Shown here: in pieces, positions 25,259 through 34,338 of the stretch
Layout of the letters: each line of letters begins with the position of its first letter
How positions within the stretch are numbered: the first letter of the stretch is position 1
Assembly (NCBI GenBank): GCA_030447305.1
Contig: JAUJPC010000002.1
Coordinates: forward strand, 252,815-316,814
DNA length: 64,000 bases
From: Actinomycetota bacterium
GTDB taxonomy: Bacteria; Actinomycetota; CADDZG01; JAHWKV01
Direction: 5' to 3'
The notes under the pieces: model-generated
Seen by the model: only the letters and a program-made list of their open reading frames with translations
Databases searched by the model: none
What the model was told of the DNA's origin: nothing
Position numbers and translations under genes: made by a program

Positions 25259-26596
25259 ATGCCGGCTGAGTTCAGCAGAATAAATGAGCGGTTTGAGATC
25301 GAATCCCTCATCGCTCGCGGCGGCATGGCGACGGTCTACAAAGGCACAGACCTGACCCTCGGCCGCACCGTGGCCATCAAGATCCTGTCCAAGGAGCTCG
25401 CCTCAGACCCAAGCTTTGTTAAGCGATTTCGGTTGGAGGCGCAGGCCGCCGCATCCCTGACGCACCCCAACATCGTTGCTGTCTACGACACGGGCTCCGA
25501 CGGTGACATTCATTACATCGTCATGGAGTACCTTGACGGCCGCACCCTTCACCAGATCCTGAATGAGGATGGCCCGCTGCCTCCCAATGAGGCGGCTTCC
25601 ATCGGGGCTGAGGTCGCGCACGCACTCGCCGAGGCGCATCAGAAGGGCATCGTGCACCGGGATGTGAAGCCGGGCAACATCATGATCGGTCCGGCCGGCG
25701 GTGCGAAGGTGATGGACTTCGGCATCGCAAAGGCCGCCACCGCAGGCGCGCTCACCCAAGTTGGTTCGATTCTGGGCACCGTGGCATATCTGTCGCCCGA
25801 GCAGGCTCGCGGCGAGCCGGTGGACGGCCGCTCCGACATCTATTCGCTTGGATGTCTGCTGTACCAGATGCTCACCGGCCAGCTGCCTCTCAAGGGCGAC
25901 ACCTATGTCGAGATGGTGCACAAGCTCAACACCCAGGACCCCCCCAGGCCCTCCGAGCTCAATCCGGACGTACCGAGACATCTCGATGCAGTGGTCATGC
26001 GGGCGCTGGCGAAGGACCCGCAGGACCGCTACCAGACCGGTACGGAGATGGCAGCCCATCTCATGGCCAGTACCCGGCCGGACCTGGCGCAGCGTACGGC
26101 CGCATACGCTCCGTTTCCCGCCGAGAGCGAGAAGACGATGGTTGCGCCTGCCCATAGTGAGAAGACGATGATTGCGCCGGCGCCCCGGTTGGGCCGCGAC
26201 GAGGCCACCCGGGTCATCCCCGCCGCCACAGCCCCGAGACGCCCTCCGGATAACACGGGCAAGACTCTGGTGGGCATCGCGGTGATAATCGCCCTGCTCG
26301 CCATCGCTTTCGTCATGTTCAACAGTTTGGGCAATACACCGACGCCGGAGGTTGATCCCACTCCTTCGCTAGAGATCACCATAGAGCCCCCGCCCCCGCC
26401 GCCCCCGCCGCCCCCACCGCCTCGGGCTCCGATCAGAAGGCCCCCACCCCCACCTCCGGAACCCCCACCCCCGCCTCCAGAACCCCCGCCCCCGCCTCCG
26501 GAGCCCCCACCCCCGCCTCCGGAGCCCCCGCCTGCCCCGGTGGAGCCTCCGCCTGACCCCGCGCCGGTTCCTCCGCCGGTGGTGATCGTGCCCTGA
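25259..26596 (+). CDS. Ser/Thr protein kinase, one transmembrane helix, proline-rich extracellular tail
   Basis: A 445-residue Hanks-type kinase. Using the ATG at 25259 (GGAGG 3 bases upstream), the ATP loop is ARGGMATVYKG, Lys41 the ATP-binding Lys, catalytic loop HRDVKPGN (Asp135), DFG Asp153 and APE-like SPEQARG. The juxtamembrane linker carries two near-identical copies of SEKTM(V/I)APA, likely autophosphorylation and FHA-docking sites. One transmembrane helix (about 335-357) leads to a tail of Pro tracts and repeats of PPPPPPEP. Classical PknB has PASTA repeats there; none are present. It may sense something other than muropeptides. Proline tail suggests contact with the wall. Confidence 0.92.
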   Translation: MPAEFSRINERFEIESLIARGGMATVYKGTDLTLGRTVAIKILSKELASDPSFVKRFRLEAQAAASLTHPNIVAVYDTGSDGDIHYIVMEYLDGRTLHQILNEDGPLPPNEAASIGAEVAHALAEAHQKGIVHRDVKPGNIMIGPAGGAKVMDFGIAKAATAGALTQVGSILGTVAYLSPEQARGEPVDGRSDIYSLGCLLYQMLTGQLPLKGDTYVEMVHKLNTQDPPRPSELNPDVPRHLDAVVMRALAKDPQDRYQTGTEMAAHLMASTRPDLAQRTAAYAPFPAESEKTMVAPAHSEKTMIAPAPRLGRDEATRVIPAATAPRRPPDNTGKTLVGIAVIIALLAIAFVMFNSLGNTPTPEVDPTPSLEITIEPPPPPPPPPPPPRAPIRRPPPPPPEPPPPPPEPPPPPPEPPPPPPEPPPAPVEPPPDPAPVPPPVVIVP

Positions 26597-26888
26597 TGCT
26601 TCGGCGTGTCGCGTCTTTGGCGTCGGTAAGTGCTCCGCGACGTTTCTGGCGCGGTTTGATTACCAGCGTATTTGTGTATCTCTTTGGCATAGGAAATTCG
26701 GCAATTTAGGGAAGATACCTACGCCGAGAAGCGTTGATGACAACGTAGCGAAGCACCGTAGCGCCCTCTGAGGCGATATCGAACGGGCCTCGCTAAACTG
26801 TTAAGCTGGCTGGGCAGCGGGTACTCAAAGGCGCGAGTTTCCAGATGCTCCTCAGGCGCAACCTATCCCCGGGAAAGGGTATCCAATC
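26597..26888. other. Intergenic region before the suf operon
   Basis: This 292-base gap separates the kinase from sufB. I see no ORF of note. No good -10/-35 pair was found, although it must hold the suf promoter. AAAGGG about 10 bases before the sufB ATG is the probable ribosome site. An IscR/SufR-type operator could be here but cannot be called by eye. Confidence 0.4.
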
Positions 26889-28319
26889 ATGGCGATAGAA
26901 CAATTCGATCCGGTTCTCGCGGAAAACGAAGCGGTCCGTAAGATTCAGGAAGCCTACAAGTACGGCTGGCACGACGCCACGTCGTACGACGAGGCACCTT
27001 CACGCGGTCTTTCGCACGAGGTTATCGACATGATTTCCGACCGCAAGAACGAGCCGGATTGGATGCGCAAGAACCGACACAAGGCGCTCGACTACTTCTA
27101 CCGCCGCCCGATGCCCACCTGGGGCGCCGACCTGTCCGCCATCGACTTTGACAACATCTTTTACTACATCAAGCCCACCAACAAGGTGAGCAAGTGGGAG
27201 GACATGCCGGAGTCCATCAAGGACACGTGGGACAAGCTCGGCATTCCGGAGGCAGAGAAGAACTTCCTCGGCGGCGTGACCGCTCAGTACGAGTCTGAGG
27301 TCGTCTACCACTCCACGCAGAAGCACCTCGAGGAGATGGGTGTGATCTTCACCGACATGGACTCGGCGCTTCGGGATCACCCGGACCTGGTGAAGGAGTA
27401 CTTCGGGACCATCATTCCCGCCAACGACAACAAGTTTGCTGCTCTGAACACCGCAGTGTGGTCCGGTGGATCGTTCATCTGGGTTCCCAAAGGTGTGTCC
27501 GTTGAGGTGCCCCTGCAGGCGTACTTCCGGATCAACCAGGAAAACATGGGCCAGTTCGAGCGGACTCTGATCATCTGCGAGGACGAGTCGTGGGTTCACT
27601 ACGTGGAGGGCTGCTCCGCTCCCGTCTACTCCAGTGACTCCCTCCACTCCGCGGTGGTCGAGATCGTCGTCAAGGACAAGGCGCGCTGCCGCTACACCAC
27701 CATCCAGAACTGGTCGAACAACGTATACAACCTGGTGACCAAGCGGGCGGTTGCCCACAAGGACGCCACCATGGAGTGGATCGACGGCAATCTCGGCTCT
27801 AAGGTGACCATGAAGTACCCGGCGGTCATCCTGGCCGGAGAAGGCGCCAAGGCCGAGATCCTGTCCGTGGCCTACGCGGGCACCGGTATGCACCTGGACG
27901 CAGGCGCCAAGGTGACCCACGTTGCCCCCAATACCCAGTCCACCATTGTGTCCAAGTCCATCTCCAAGGATGGCGGGCGCGCTGGTTACCGGGGACTGGT
28001 CAGGATAGACGATGGAGCTACCAACGCCCGTTCCACCGTCAGGTGTGATGCACTGATCCTGGACGAGGACTCCCGCTCCGACACCTACCCCTACAACGAG
28101 ATCGAGGAAGAGACCGGGTCGGTTGGCCACGAGGCCACCGTATCGAAGGTCGGCGACGAGCAGTTGTTCTACCTGCAGAGTCGCGGCATCGACGAGACCG
28201 AGGCCATGAGCCTTATCGTTCGGGGCTTCATCGAGCCGATCACCAAGGAACTGCCACTTGAGTACTCCGTTGAGCTCAACCGGCTGATCCAACTTCAGAT
28301 GGAGGGGTCCATAGGCTAG
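26889..28319 (+). CDS. sufB: Fe-S cluster scaffold protein SufB
   Basis: A 476-residue SufB, the main Fe-S scaffold subunit of the SufBC2D complex. Typical segments include [55 protein letters not shown] and the C-terminal [20 protein letters not shown], with a [18 protein letters not shown] end found in both SufB and SufD. First gene of the SUF operon; 155 bases separate it from sufD. Expected in the cytoplasm. Regulation by iron or redox is likely but not visible. Confidence 0.96.
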   Translation: MAIEQFDPVLAENEAVRKIQEAYKYGWHDATSYDEAPSRGLSHEVIDMISDRKNEPDWMRKNRHKALDYFYRRPMPTWGADLSAIDFDNIFYYIKPTNKVSKWEDMPESIKDTWDKLGIPEAEKNFLGGVTAQYESEVVYHSTQKHLEEMGVIFTDMDSALRDHPDLVKEYFGTIIPANDNKFAALNTAVWSGGSFIWVPKGVSVEVPLQAYFRINQENMGQFERTLIICEDESWVHYVEGCSAPVYSSDSLHSAVVEIVVKDKARCRYTTIQNWSNNVYNLVTKRAVAHKDATMEWIDGNLGSKVTMKYPAVILAGEGAKAEILSVAYAGTGMHLDAGAKVTHVAPNTQSTIVSKSISKDGGRAGYRGLVRIDDGATNARSTVRCDALILDEDSRSDTYPYNEIEEETGSVGHEATVSKVGDEQLFYLQSRGIDETEAMSLIVRGFIEPITKELPLEYSVELNRLIQLQMEGSIG

Positions 28320-28474
28320 GCAGCTCTGCAGGAGACGTCCGGCCGTTCAAGGCGGCGCCCGAAACGCCCGCCCAGATCACATCTCTCGATGAATGCGACC
28401 CTCCACCATGAGGCCCTTACCCTGCGGCGTCGGCAGTTGGAGGAGCAGGTCGGAAGAATTGACGCGAGGTTCCA

Positions 28475-29776
28475 ATGGGATTTGCCCGAAGTGACGTAGA
28501 GGCACTCAGTGCTTCGCTGAATGAGCCCGACTGGGTTCTGGAACGCCGGCTGGAGGCCTGGACCTGGTTCGAAAAGATGGAGCTTCCCGGTGAGAAGGAA
28601 GAGCCGTGGAGGTATACGAATCTTGCCCGCCTGAAGTTCAAGCTGGATGACTTCTCGGTGGTTCCCGCGGTCGGCAAGGAGTCCGTCGTGCCGAGTTCGG
28701 CTGGCTCCAGCTGGGTCGAGCTTTCGCCTGATCGCAGTGGTGAAGGTCACCAGTACGGAAGCACTGTGAGCATGACCCGCCCCGACATGGAGCTCGATTC
28801 GGGCGGTGTGATCGTCGCCGACATCCATACTGCCATCGAGCAACACCCGGAGCTGGTCAAGCCTCACCTGTTCTCACAGTTCGACTCTGCCACCCATATC
28901 TTCAGCGCCCTTCACGGCGCTCTCTTCTTCGGCGGCGCGTTCATCTATGTGCCCCGGGGGAAGACGCTTTCGCTGCCGGTTGAGTACGGATGCCACATTA
29001 CAAAGGCCGGAACGTCGATATTTCCGCACACCCTCGTCGTGGTCGAGGAGAATGCCGAGGTCTGCTATCTGGAGCGATTCAGTTCCTCCGGTTTGGGAGG
29101 GTCCGGACTCTCCGACGCGGCGATCGAGGTCGTTGCCGGACAGGCGTCTCGCGTATTCGTCGCCACCATCCAGGATTACGAGAAGGGTGTCTGGCATTTC
29201 CACAACCACCGCTACCGCACCGGTCGGGATGCTAGCTTCAAGTCCCTGGTGGTCACCCTGGGGGGCAAGTTCTCCAGGACCGAGGTGACCACTGAGATCC
29301 TGGGCGAAGGCAACAGTGTCGACATGATGGGCATTTACCTGGCCGGCGAGGGTCAGCACTTCGACTTCCGCACCCTTCAGGACCACGCGGCTCCCCACTC
29401 AACGTCCGACCTCCTCTACAAAGGTGCGCTCAAGGACAACGCCAGAACGGTTTACTCGGGGCAGATTCGAGTCAGGCCCGAAGGCAGGGAAACCGATGCT
29501 TACCAGACCAACCGCAACCTGATCCTGTCCGACAACGCCATGGCCAACTCCAAGCCGGAGCTCGAGATTGAGAACAACGACGTGCGGTGCAGTCACGCGG
29601 CATCGGTAGGCCAGATGGACGAGAACGAGGTCTTTTACCTGCAGAGTCGCGGCATCGACCGGATCTCGGCCGAAAGGTTGATCGTCAAGGGATTCCTGGA
29701 GGAGGTTCTCGGCAAGGTGGGCCGCAAGGACATCCGGGGAATGGTCGAGCACCTGCTCGAGGAGAAGCTCTCCTAA
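28475..29776 (+). CDS. sufD: Fe-S cluster assembly protein SufD
   Basis: A 433-residue SufD, partner of SufB in the scaffold. It starts MGFARSDVEALSASLNEPDW and has the family segments EPWRYTNLARLKF, GGAFIYVPRGKTLSLPVEYG, YLERFSSSG and QSRGIDRISAERLIVKGFLEEVL, with FKSLVVTLGGKFSRTEV in the beta-helix. The ATG at 28475 has GAGG 5 bases upstream. SufD follows SufB after 155 bases and ends against the Rieske gene with no gap, so the operon continues. Confidence 0.95.
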   Translation: MGFARSDVEALSASLNEPDWVLERRLEAWTWFEKMELPGEKEEPWRYTNLARLKFKLDDFSVVPAVGKESVVPSSAGSSWVELSPDRSGEGHQYGSTVSMTRPDMELDSGGVIVADIHTAIEQHPELVKPHLFSQFDSATHIFSALHGALFFGGAFIYVPRGKTLSLPVEYGCHITKAGTSIFPHTLVVVEENAEVCYLERFSSSGLGGSGLSDAAIEVVAGQASRVFVATIQDYEKGVWHFHNHRYRTGRDASFKSLVVTLGGKFSRTEVTTEILGEGNSVDMMGIYLAGEGQHFDFRTLQDHAAPHSTSDLLYKGALKDNARTVYSGQIRVRPEGRETDAYQTNRNLILSDNAMANSKPELEIENNDVRCSHAASVGQMDENEVFYLQSRGIDRISAERLIVKGFLEEVLGKVGRKDIRGMVEHLLEEKLS

Positions 29777-30106
29777 ATGCACGACTGGGTAAAGGTAGCC
29801 CGCGTTGAGGACGTCAAGCCCGGAAGCGTGATCCAGGTGGAGGTCGACGGTGAGCCGGTCGCCCTTGCAAACACGGGGGAGGAATTCCTGGCCACCACCG
29901 ACATCTGCTCGCACGACTACGTTCTGCTCCACGACGGCTGGCTGGAGGACGATGAGATCGAGTGTCCCCAGCATGGCTCGCGCTTCAACATGCGCACCGG
30001 CAAGGTGCTGAACCCCCCTGCCACCCAGCCCATAGCCCCGTACGAAACCAGGGTCGAGGGGCATGACGTGTACGTTAGAGGAACCGGAGAAAAGCCAAAT
30101 GACTGA
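29777..30106 (+). CDS. Rieske-type [2Fe-2S] ferredoxin of the SUF operon
   Basis: A 109-residue small Rieske protein. The cluster ligands are Cys44-x-His46 and, 16 residues on, Cys63-x2-His66 (in IECPQHGSRFNMRTGKVLNPPA). This is the same family as non-haem dioxygenase ferredoxins, which pass single electrons. It begins at the base after the sufD stop and overlaps the sufC start by 8 bases, so it belongs to the Suf operon. It could supply electrons for cluster assembly. No reductase is encoded nearby. Confidence 0.93.
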   Translation: MHDWVKVARVEDVKPGSVIQVEVDGEPVALANTGEEFLATTDICSHDYVLLHDGWLEDDEIECPQHGSRFNMRTGKVLNPPATQPIAPYETRVEGHDVYVRGTGEKPND

Positions 30107-30893
30107 GCCACTGCTTGTAATCGAGAACCTTCATGTCTCCGTAGGGGAAGGTGACGACGCCAAGGAGATCCTCCGAGGAGTCGACCTGAAGATCTTTCCG
30201 GGCGAGATTCACGCCATCATGGGACCGAACGGTTCCGGCAAGTCCACCCTGGCAAGCGTTCTGATGGGCAAGCCGGGCTACGAGGTGACCGGCGGCCGAA
30301 TTCTTTACAAAGGTGAGGATCTGGCCGACCTGTCACCCGACGAGCGGGCCCGCCGCCGGATCTTCCTGGCATTCCAGTACCCCACTGAGATCCCCGGTGT
30401 CTCGGTGGTCAACTTCCTTCGCACTGCGTACAACGCGGTGCATTCGGACAGGCAGTTGGGGCCCCTGGAGTTTCGCAAGTACCTTCAGACCAAGATGGAT
30501 CTGCTGGAGGTTCCCAACTCGATCATCAACCGCTACGTGAATGCCGGTTTCTCCGGCGGTGAGCGAAAGCGGGCCGAGGTGCTGCAGATGGCGGTTCTGG
30601 ACCCGGATCTCGCGGTGCTGGACGAAACGGACACCGGCCTGGACATCGACGCGCTCAAAGAGGTCTCCGCAGGCGTCTTGAAGGTTCACAACGAGAGCCG
30701 AGGCATGCTGGTCATCACCCACTACCAGCGCCTGCTGAACTACATTCAGCCCGGATTCATCCATGTTCTGATCAGCGGCAGGATCGTCCGCTCCGGGGGT
30801 AAGGACCTTGCAGTGGACCTCGAGGCCAAGGGGTACGACCAGTTCCGGGTGGAGCTCGGCCTTCCGGAGGGCGAAGGGACCACGGAGGAGTAA
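30099..30893 (+). CDS. sufC: Fe-S cluster assembly ATPase SufC
   Basis: A 264-residue ABC-type ATPase without a membrane domain. Walker A is MGPNGSGKST (Lys48), the signature FSGGERKRAEVLQMA and Walker B DLAVLDETDTGLDID (the Glu-Thr-Asp of SufC). It drives SufBD rearrangement. The ATG at 30099 overlaps the Rieske stop by 8 bases; a longer in-frame start at 30063 lies inside the Rieske gene and is not credible. The operon lacks sufS and sufU within this window, so the desulfurase must be elsewhere. A promoter follows at once for the ergothioneine genes. Confidence 0.95.
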   Translation: MTEPLLVIENLHVSVGEGDDAKEILRGVDLKIFPGEIHAIMGPNGSGKSTLASVLMGKPGYEVTGGRILYKGEDLADLSPDERARRRIFLAFQYPTEIPGVSVVNFLRTAYNAVHSDRQLGPLEFRKYLQTKMDLLEVPNSIINRYVNAGFSGGERKRAEVLQMAVLDPDLAVLDETDTGLDIDALKEVSAGVLKVHNESRGMLVITHYQRLLNYIQPGFIHVLISGRIVRSGGKDLAVDLEAKGYDQFRVELGLPEGEGTTEE

Positions 30894-30900
30894 CTAAAGA

Positions 30901-30929
30901 TTGATGAAATGATGTTGGGCTAGTATTAC
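30901..30929 (+). promoter_or_regulatory. Predicted promoter of the egt operon
   Basis: TTGATG (30901-30906) and TATTAC (30924-30929) are 17 bases apart and lie 7 bases after the sufC stop. A transcript from about 30936 would have a leader of about 107 bases before the egtA TTG. Within it an AAGGAGGT at 30948-30955 has no ATG, GTG or TTG at a usable distance. Confidence 0.55.
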
Positions 30930-31042
30930 GAACCGCGCTGATAGTCCAAGGAGGTCCCCAAACGAGAACGCACCTGCTGAGTACCCGCATGCTCCACCGG
31001 AACCGGTTTCAGGTCCTCCACCTCCCTCTGGGGCCCTAATTT

Positions 31043-32284
31043 TTGGTTGCCCCAAAGCCGTCGCTTACTCCCTCGGATGTATCCGATTACATCCGTTCTA
31101 CGATTTTCACCTCGTCGATTGAGGGTAGGGTGGGTGCGGAGATCGAATGGTTTCCGGTTTATGAGGATGACCCCGGCGCCTACGTCCCCCTCGATCGGCT
31201 AAAGCAGCTTCTCGACATCTCCCGCCCCCTGCCATGCGGGGGGACGCTGACCTTTGAACCCGGCGGCCAGGTCGAGATCTCCTCCGTTCCCGGCCAGTCC
31301 GTGGCCGCGACCTGCACGGCCATGGCATCGGATCTGAAGTTCGTTCGCAATAAGCTAGGCGGCCACGGCATCAAGCTGATTGGAGTCGGTCTCGACCCCG
31401 TGCGCCCAGGCCGCCGGGTACTGGACCTGGCCCGGTATGAGGCGATGGAGGCCTACTTCGATGCCGGATGGCCTGAAGGCCGCTCCATGATGAGAGCCAC
31501 AGCCTCGATTCACGTAAACCTGGACGTGAACGGCATAGACGACGGAGCCGAGCGCTGGCGTTTGGTGCACGCCATGGGTCCGACCTTCTGCGCAGCCTTC
31601 GCCAACTCCGCCATAGCCAGCGGCAACCCGACCGGCTGGAAGTCTTCTCGGTTGGCCCTCTGGCAGGCAATTGACCCCTCCCGCACTCTTCCCACACCTC
31701 CTGTAGGCCATCCGGTTGAGGTCTGGACCCGTTATGCGCTCCAGGCACGGGTGATGTTTATCCGAAACCGCGGCCACGCGGAGGCAGTTTCTGAGCAGCT
31801 AACTTTCGGGCGGTGGTTGGAAGAGGGACACGCATTGGGATTTCCCGAACTGGATGATCTGGCTGTTCACCTGACCACGCTGTTTCCACCAATCCGGCCA
31901 AGGGGCTGGCTCGAATTAAGGATGATCGACTCCCTGCCGGACCCCTGGTGGCGAGTCCCGATTGTTGTGGCGTCGATGGTGTACGACCCCAAGGCGGTGC
32001 GGCAGATCGACCAGCTGGTCGAGCCCACCGCTGATCTGTGGGAGGTGGCGGCCAGGCAGGGGATGGAGAACGCGCTGCTATCCCAGACCGCTCAGGCGGT
32101 CTTCAGCGCGGCACTCGACGCCATGGAACGGCTGAATGTCGACCACGAAACCGCATCGGTGGTCGAGGCCTTCAACCGCAGGTTCGTGCAGAAGGGCCGG
32201 TGTCCTGCCGATGAGCAGCTGGAGGCCTGGGGGAGGGGGAGGAGCCCGTTGGAGGAGGACTCAATGGAGGACACTTGGACGTAA
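31043..32284 (+). CDS. egtA: Glutamate-cysteine ligase EgtA (ergothioneine pathway)
   Basis: A 413-residue member of the GCS2-type ATP-dependent glutamate-cysteine ligase family. EgtA makes gamma-glutamylcysteine for hercynine sulfoxide ligation. The fold shows GAEIEWFPVYE, LTFEPGGQVEISSVPGQS, DLARYEAMEAYFD and RATASIHVNLDV, and the gene is first in egtABCD. The start is a TTG at 31043: an in-frame TAA at 31037-31039 blocks anything upstream. The ribosome site before it is weak. EgtA overlaps EgtB by 10 bases. Confidence 0.93.
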   Translation: MVAPKPSLTPSDVSDYIRSTIFTSSIEGRVGAEIEWFPVYEDDPGAYVPLDRLKQLLDISRPLPCGGTLTFEPGGQVEISSVPGQSVAATCTAMASDLKFVRNKLGGHGIKLIGVGLDPVRPGRRVLDLARYEAMEAYFDAGWPEGRSMMRATASIHVNLDVNGIDDGAERWRLVHAMGPTFCAAFANSAIASGNPTGWKSSRLALWQAIDPSRTLPTPPVGHPVEVWTRYALQARVMFIRNRGHAEAVSEQLTFGRWLEEGHALGFPELDDLAVHLTTLFPPIRPRGWLELRMIDSLPDPWWRVPIVVASMVYDPKAVRQIDQLVEPTADLWEVAARQGMENALLSQTAQAVFSAALDAMERLNVDHETASVVEAFNRRFVQKGRCPADEQLEAWGRGRSPLEEDSMEDTWT

Positions 32285-33561
32285 AGGAGCTTGCAGCCCG
32301 GCATCTGGAGGCGGCGCGGCAAAGGTCCCTCGGCCTTCTCGACCCGGTCCCCGAGCAGGACCTGATGGCGCAGCACTCCCCGTTGATGTCTCCGCTGGTC
32401 TGGGATCTCGCCCATGTGGGGAATTTCGAGGAGATCTGGCTGCTCCGGACGATCGCCGGATTGCCGGCGAAGGACCCTCAGCTGGACGACATCTACGACG
32501 CCTTTCGCCACGCCCGCAAGGAGCGAACCAGGCTGAAACTGTTGGATCCGGCTCAGTCCCGCGTTTACATCTCCGACGTGCGGGGCCGCGTGCTGGACAC
32601 GCTCGACCGTATCGAGCTTAATCCCGCCAACCCACTGCTGGCGGACGGTTACGTGTACGGCATGGTGATCCAGCACGAGCACCAGCACGACGAGACGATG
32701 CTTGCCACGCTGCAGCTGCGGCCGGGGGAGTACCCATTCGTTGAGCCGGAACCCGGATCTGTAGAGCCAATCGCCGCCAAAGAGGTCCTCGTTCACGGCG
32801 GATCCTTTCTGATGGGGACGAACACGGAGCCGTGGTCATACGACAACGAACGCCCGGCGCACGAGGTGACCGTCGACTCCTTTTGGATAGACACCGTGCC
32901 TGTGTCCAACCGCGATTATCTTCACTTCATCGAGGCCGGCGGCTACGAGGAGGGGCGTTGGTGGAGCAAGCGGGGGTGGGCGCACCGTCGGGAACAAGGC
33001 CTGGAACACCCTCAGTTCTGGGTTCGGGAGGGATCCGGTTGGTCCCGGACCCGATTCGGCCGCCGTGAGGTGCTGCCGTTGGACGAGCCGGTCCAGCACG
33101 TTTGCTGGTTCGAGGCGGAGGCCTACGCACGATGGGCCGGCAAGCGCCTCCCCACCGAGGCAGAGTGGGAGAAGGCAGCCTCCTGGGATCCCCAATCGTC
33201 CGTCAAGCGAAGGTATCCGTGGGGTGACTCAGATCCCACGGCGGAGCTGGCCAACCTCGGGCAGCGCCTCTTTCATCCCGCCCCGGCGGGATCGTATGCG
33301 GAGGCAGCCAGTCCCTGCGGATGCCGGCAGATGATCGGCGACGTTTGGGAGTGGACCTCCTCAGACTTTGTATCCTATCCCGGGTCGGTCAGCTTCCCGT
33401 ACCGGGAATACTCCGAGGTCTTCTACGGCAAGGACTACAAAGTCCTCAGAGGTGGTTCCTGGGCCACCCATCCGACTGCAGTCCGCAATAGCTTCCGCAA
33501 CTGGGACCACCCCATCCGGCGCCAGATCTTCAGCGGTTTTCGCTGTGCTCGAGACGGTTAG
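32275..33561 (+). CDS. egtB: Hercynine oxygenase EgtB (iron, sulfoxide synthase)
   Basis: A 428-residue enzyme that joins gamma-glutamylcysteine to hercynine through a non-haem iron centre. The N-terminal DinB-like domain provides His47 (WDLAHVGNFE), His134 and His138 (HEHQHDE), in line with the family's three-His iron site. The C-terminal half is an FGE-sulfatase-like domain (HGGSFLMGTNTEPWSYDNER through NWDHPIRRQIFSGFRCA). The TTG at 32275 with GGAGG 4 bases upstream overlaps the end of egtA. Confidence 0.95.
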   Translation: MDVKELAARHLEAARQRSLGLLDPVPEQDLMAQHSPLMSPLVWDLAHVGNFEEIWLLRTIAGLPAKDPQLDDIYDAFRHARKERTRLKLLDPAQSRVYISDVRGRVLDTLDRIELNPANPLLADGYVYGMVIQHEHQHDETMLATLQLRPGEYPFVEPEPGSVEPIAAKEVLVHGGSFLMGTNTEPWSYDNERPAHEVTVDSFWIDTVPVSNRDYLHFIEAGGYEEGRWWSKRGWAHRREQGLEHPQFWVREGSGWSRTRFGRREVLPLDEPVQHVCWFEAEAYARWAGKRLPTEAEWEKAASWDPQSSVKRRYPWGDSDPTAELANLGQRLFHPAPAGSYAEAASPCGCRQMIGDVWEWTSSDFVSYPGSVSFPYREYSEVFYGKDYKVLRGGSWATHPTAVRNSFRNWDHPIRRQIFSGFRCARDG

Positions 33562-33573
33562 AGTGCACTGACC

Positions 33574-34338
33574 GTGTGCCGGCACATGGCCTATATCGGG
33601 CCGCCCCTCTGTCTGGAGAGCCTGGTGCTCACCCCGGACCACTCTTTGCTGCACCAGTCCTACCAGCCGAAGTTCCAGCGCCACGGCACCGTCAACGCCG
33701 ACGGCTTCGGGTGCGGCTGGTTCGCGCCGAGCGTGCGTGGAGAGCCGGCGGTTTACCGCAAAGACAAGCCGATCTGGAGCGATCGAACGTTTGCCAGCAT
33801 CGCCGGCGTTATCTCCTCCGGCGCCATCCTGGCTGCGGTGCGGGATGCCACCACCGGCAGCGCAGTGGAGGAAAGCAGCACAGCCCCGTTCGCTCACTCC
33901 AGCTGGCTGTTTTCTCACAATGGGATGTTTAAGGGTTTCGATGGTCCCGCGGGCGTGGATCTTCGCCGGATGGTCTCGGAGGTCCGCATGGCGTCGGTTC
34001 GTGGAACCAGTGACTCACAGGTGCTGTTTGCCCTGCTGCTCGACCGACTTCAGGACGGAATGGGTCCCGCTCAAGCTCTCGCCTGGTGCGTCGACAAGTG
34101 CCTGGAGCTGTCCCGCGGAGCTTTCAACTTCTTGTTGATGAACGGCGAGTCGGTCTACGGCACTGCCTGTGGGGACTCCCTCTTTGTTCTGGAGGACGGA
34201 AGGCGAATCCCCGGAGGGGTGGTTGTTGCATCGGAGCCGTTTGACGACGACCCGGGCTGGAAGCGGGTGCCGGACTCATCGGCGGTAGAGGCAGTTGGTG
34301 GTGAGGTGGCGCTCAGGCCCCTCAGGGAGGGTGAATGA
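33574..34338 (+). CDS. egtC: Amidohydrolase EgtC (class II glutamine amidotransferase fold)
   Basis: A 254-residue Ntn-type hydrolase that removes glutamate from hercynyl-gamma-glutamylcysteine sulfoxide. The catalytic Cys2 follows the initiator Met (MCRHMAYIG), requiring Met removal; other hallmarks are NADGFGCGWFA and FAHSSWLFSHNGMF. GTG start 12 bases after egtB; the stop overlaps egtD (ATGA). Confidence 0.94.
   Translation: MCRHMAYIGPPLCLESLVLTPDHSLLHQSYQPKFQRHGTVNADGFGCGWFAPSVRGEPAVYRKDKPIWSDRTFASIAGVISSGAILAAVRDATTGSAVEESSTAPFAHSSWLFSHNGMFKGFDGPAGVDLRRMVSEVRMASVRGTSDSQVLFALLLDRLQDGMGPAQALAWCVDKCLELSRGAFNFLLMNGESVYGTACGDSLFVLEDGRRIPGGVVVASEPFDDDPGWKRVPDSSAVEAVGGEVALRPLREGE

Noticed and set aside
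26597-26888. A 85-residue minus-strand frame over the kinase 3' end and gap
   Set aside because: It is a shadow of the proline repeat and reads as Arg/Gly/Ala-rich noise.
28389-28499. A 36-codon frame from ATG 28389 overlapping the start of sufD
   Set aside because: No ribosome site before the ATG, and no family-like sequence. It stops inside sufD.
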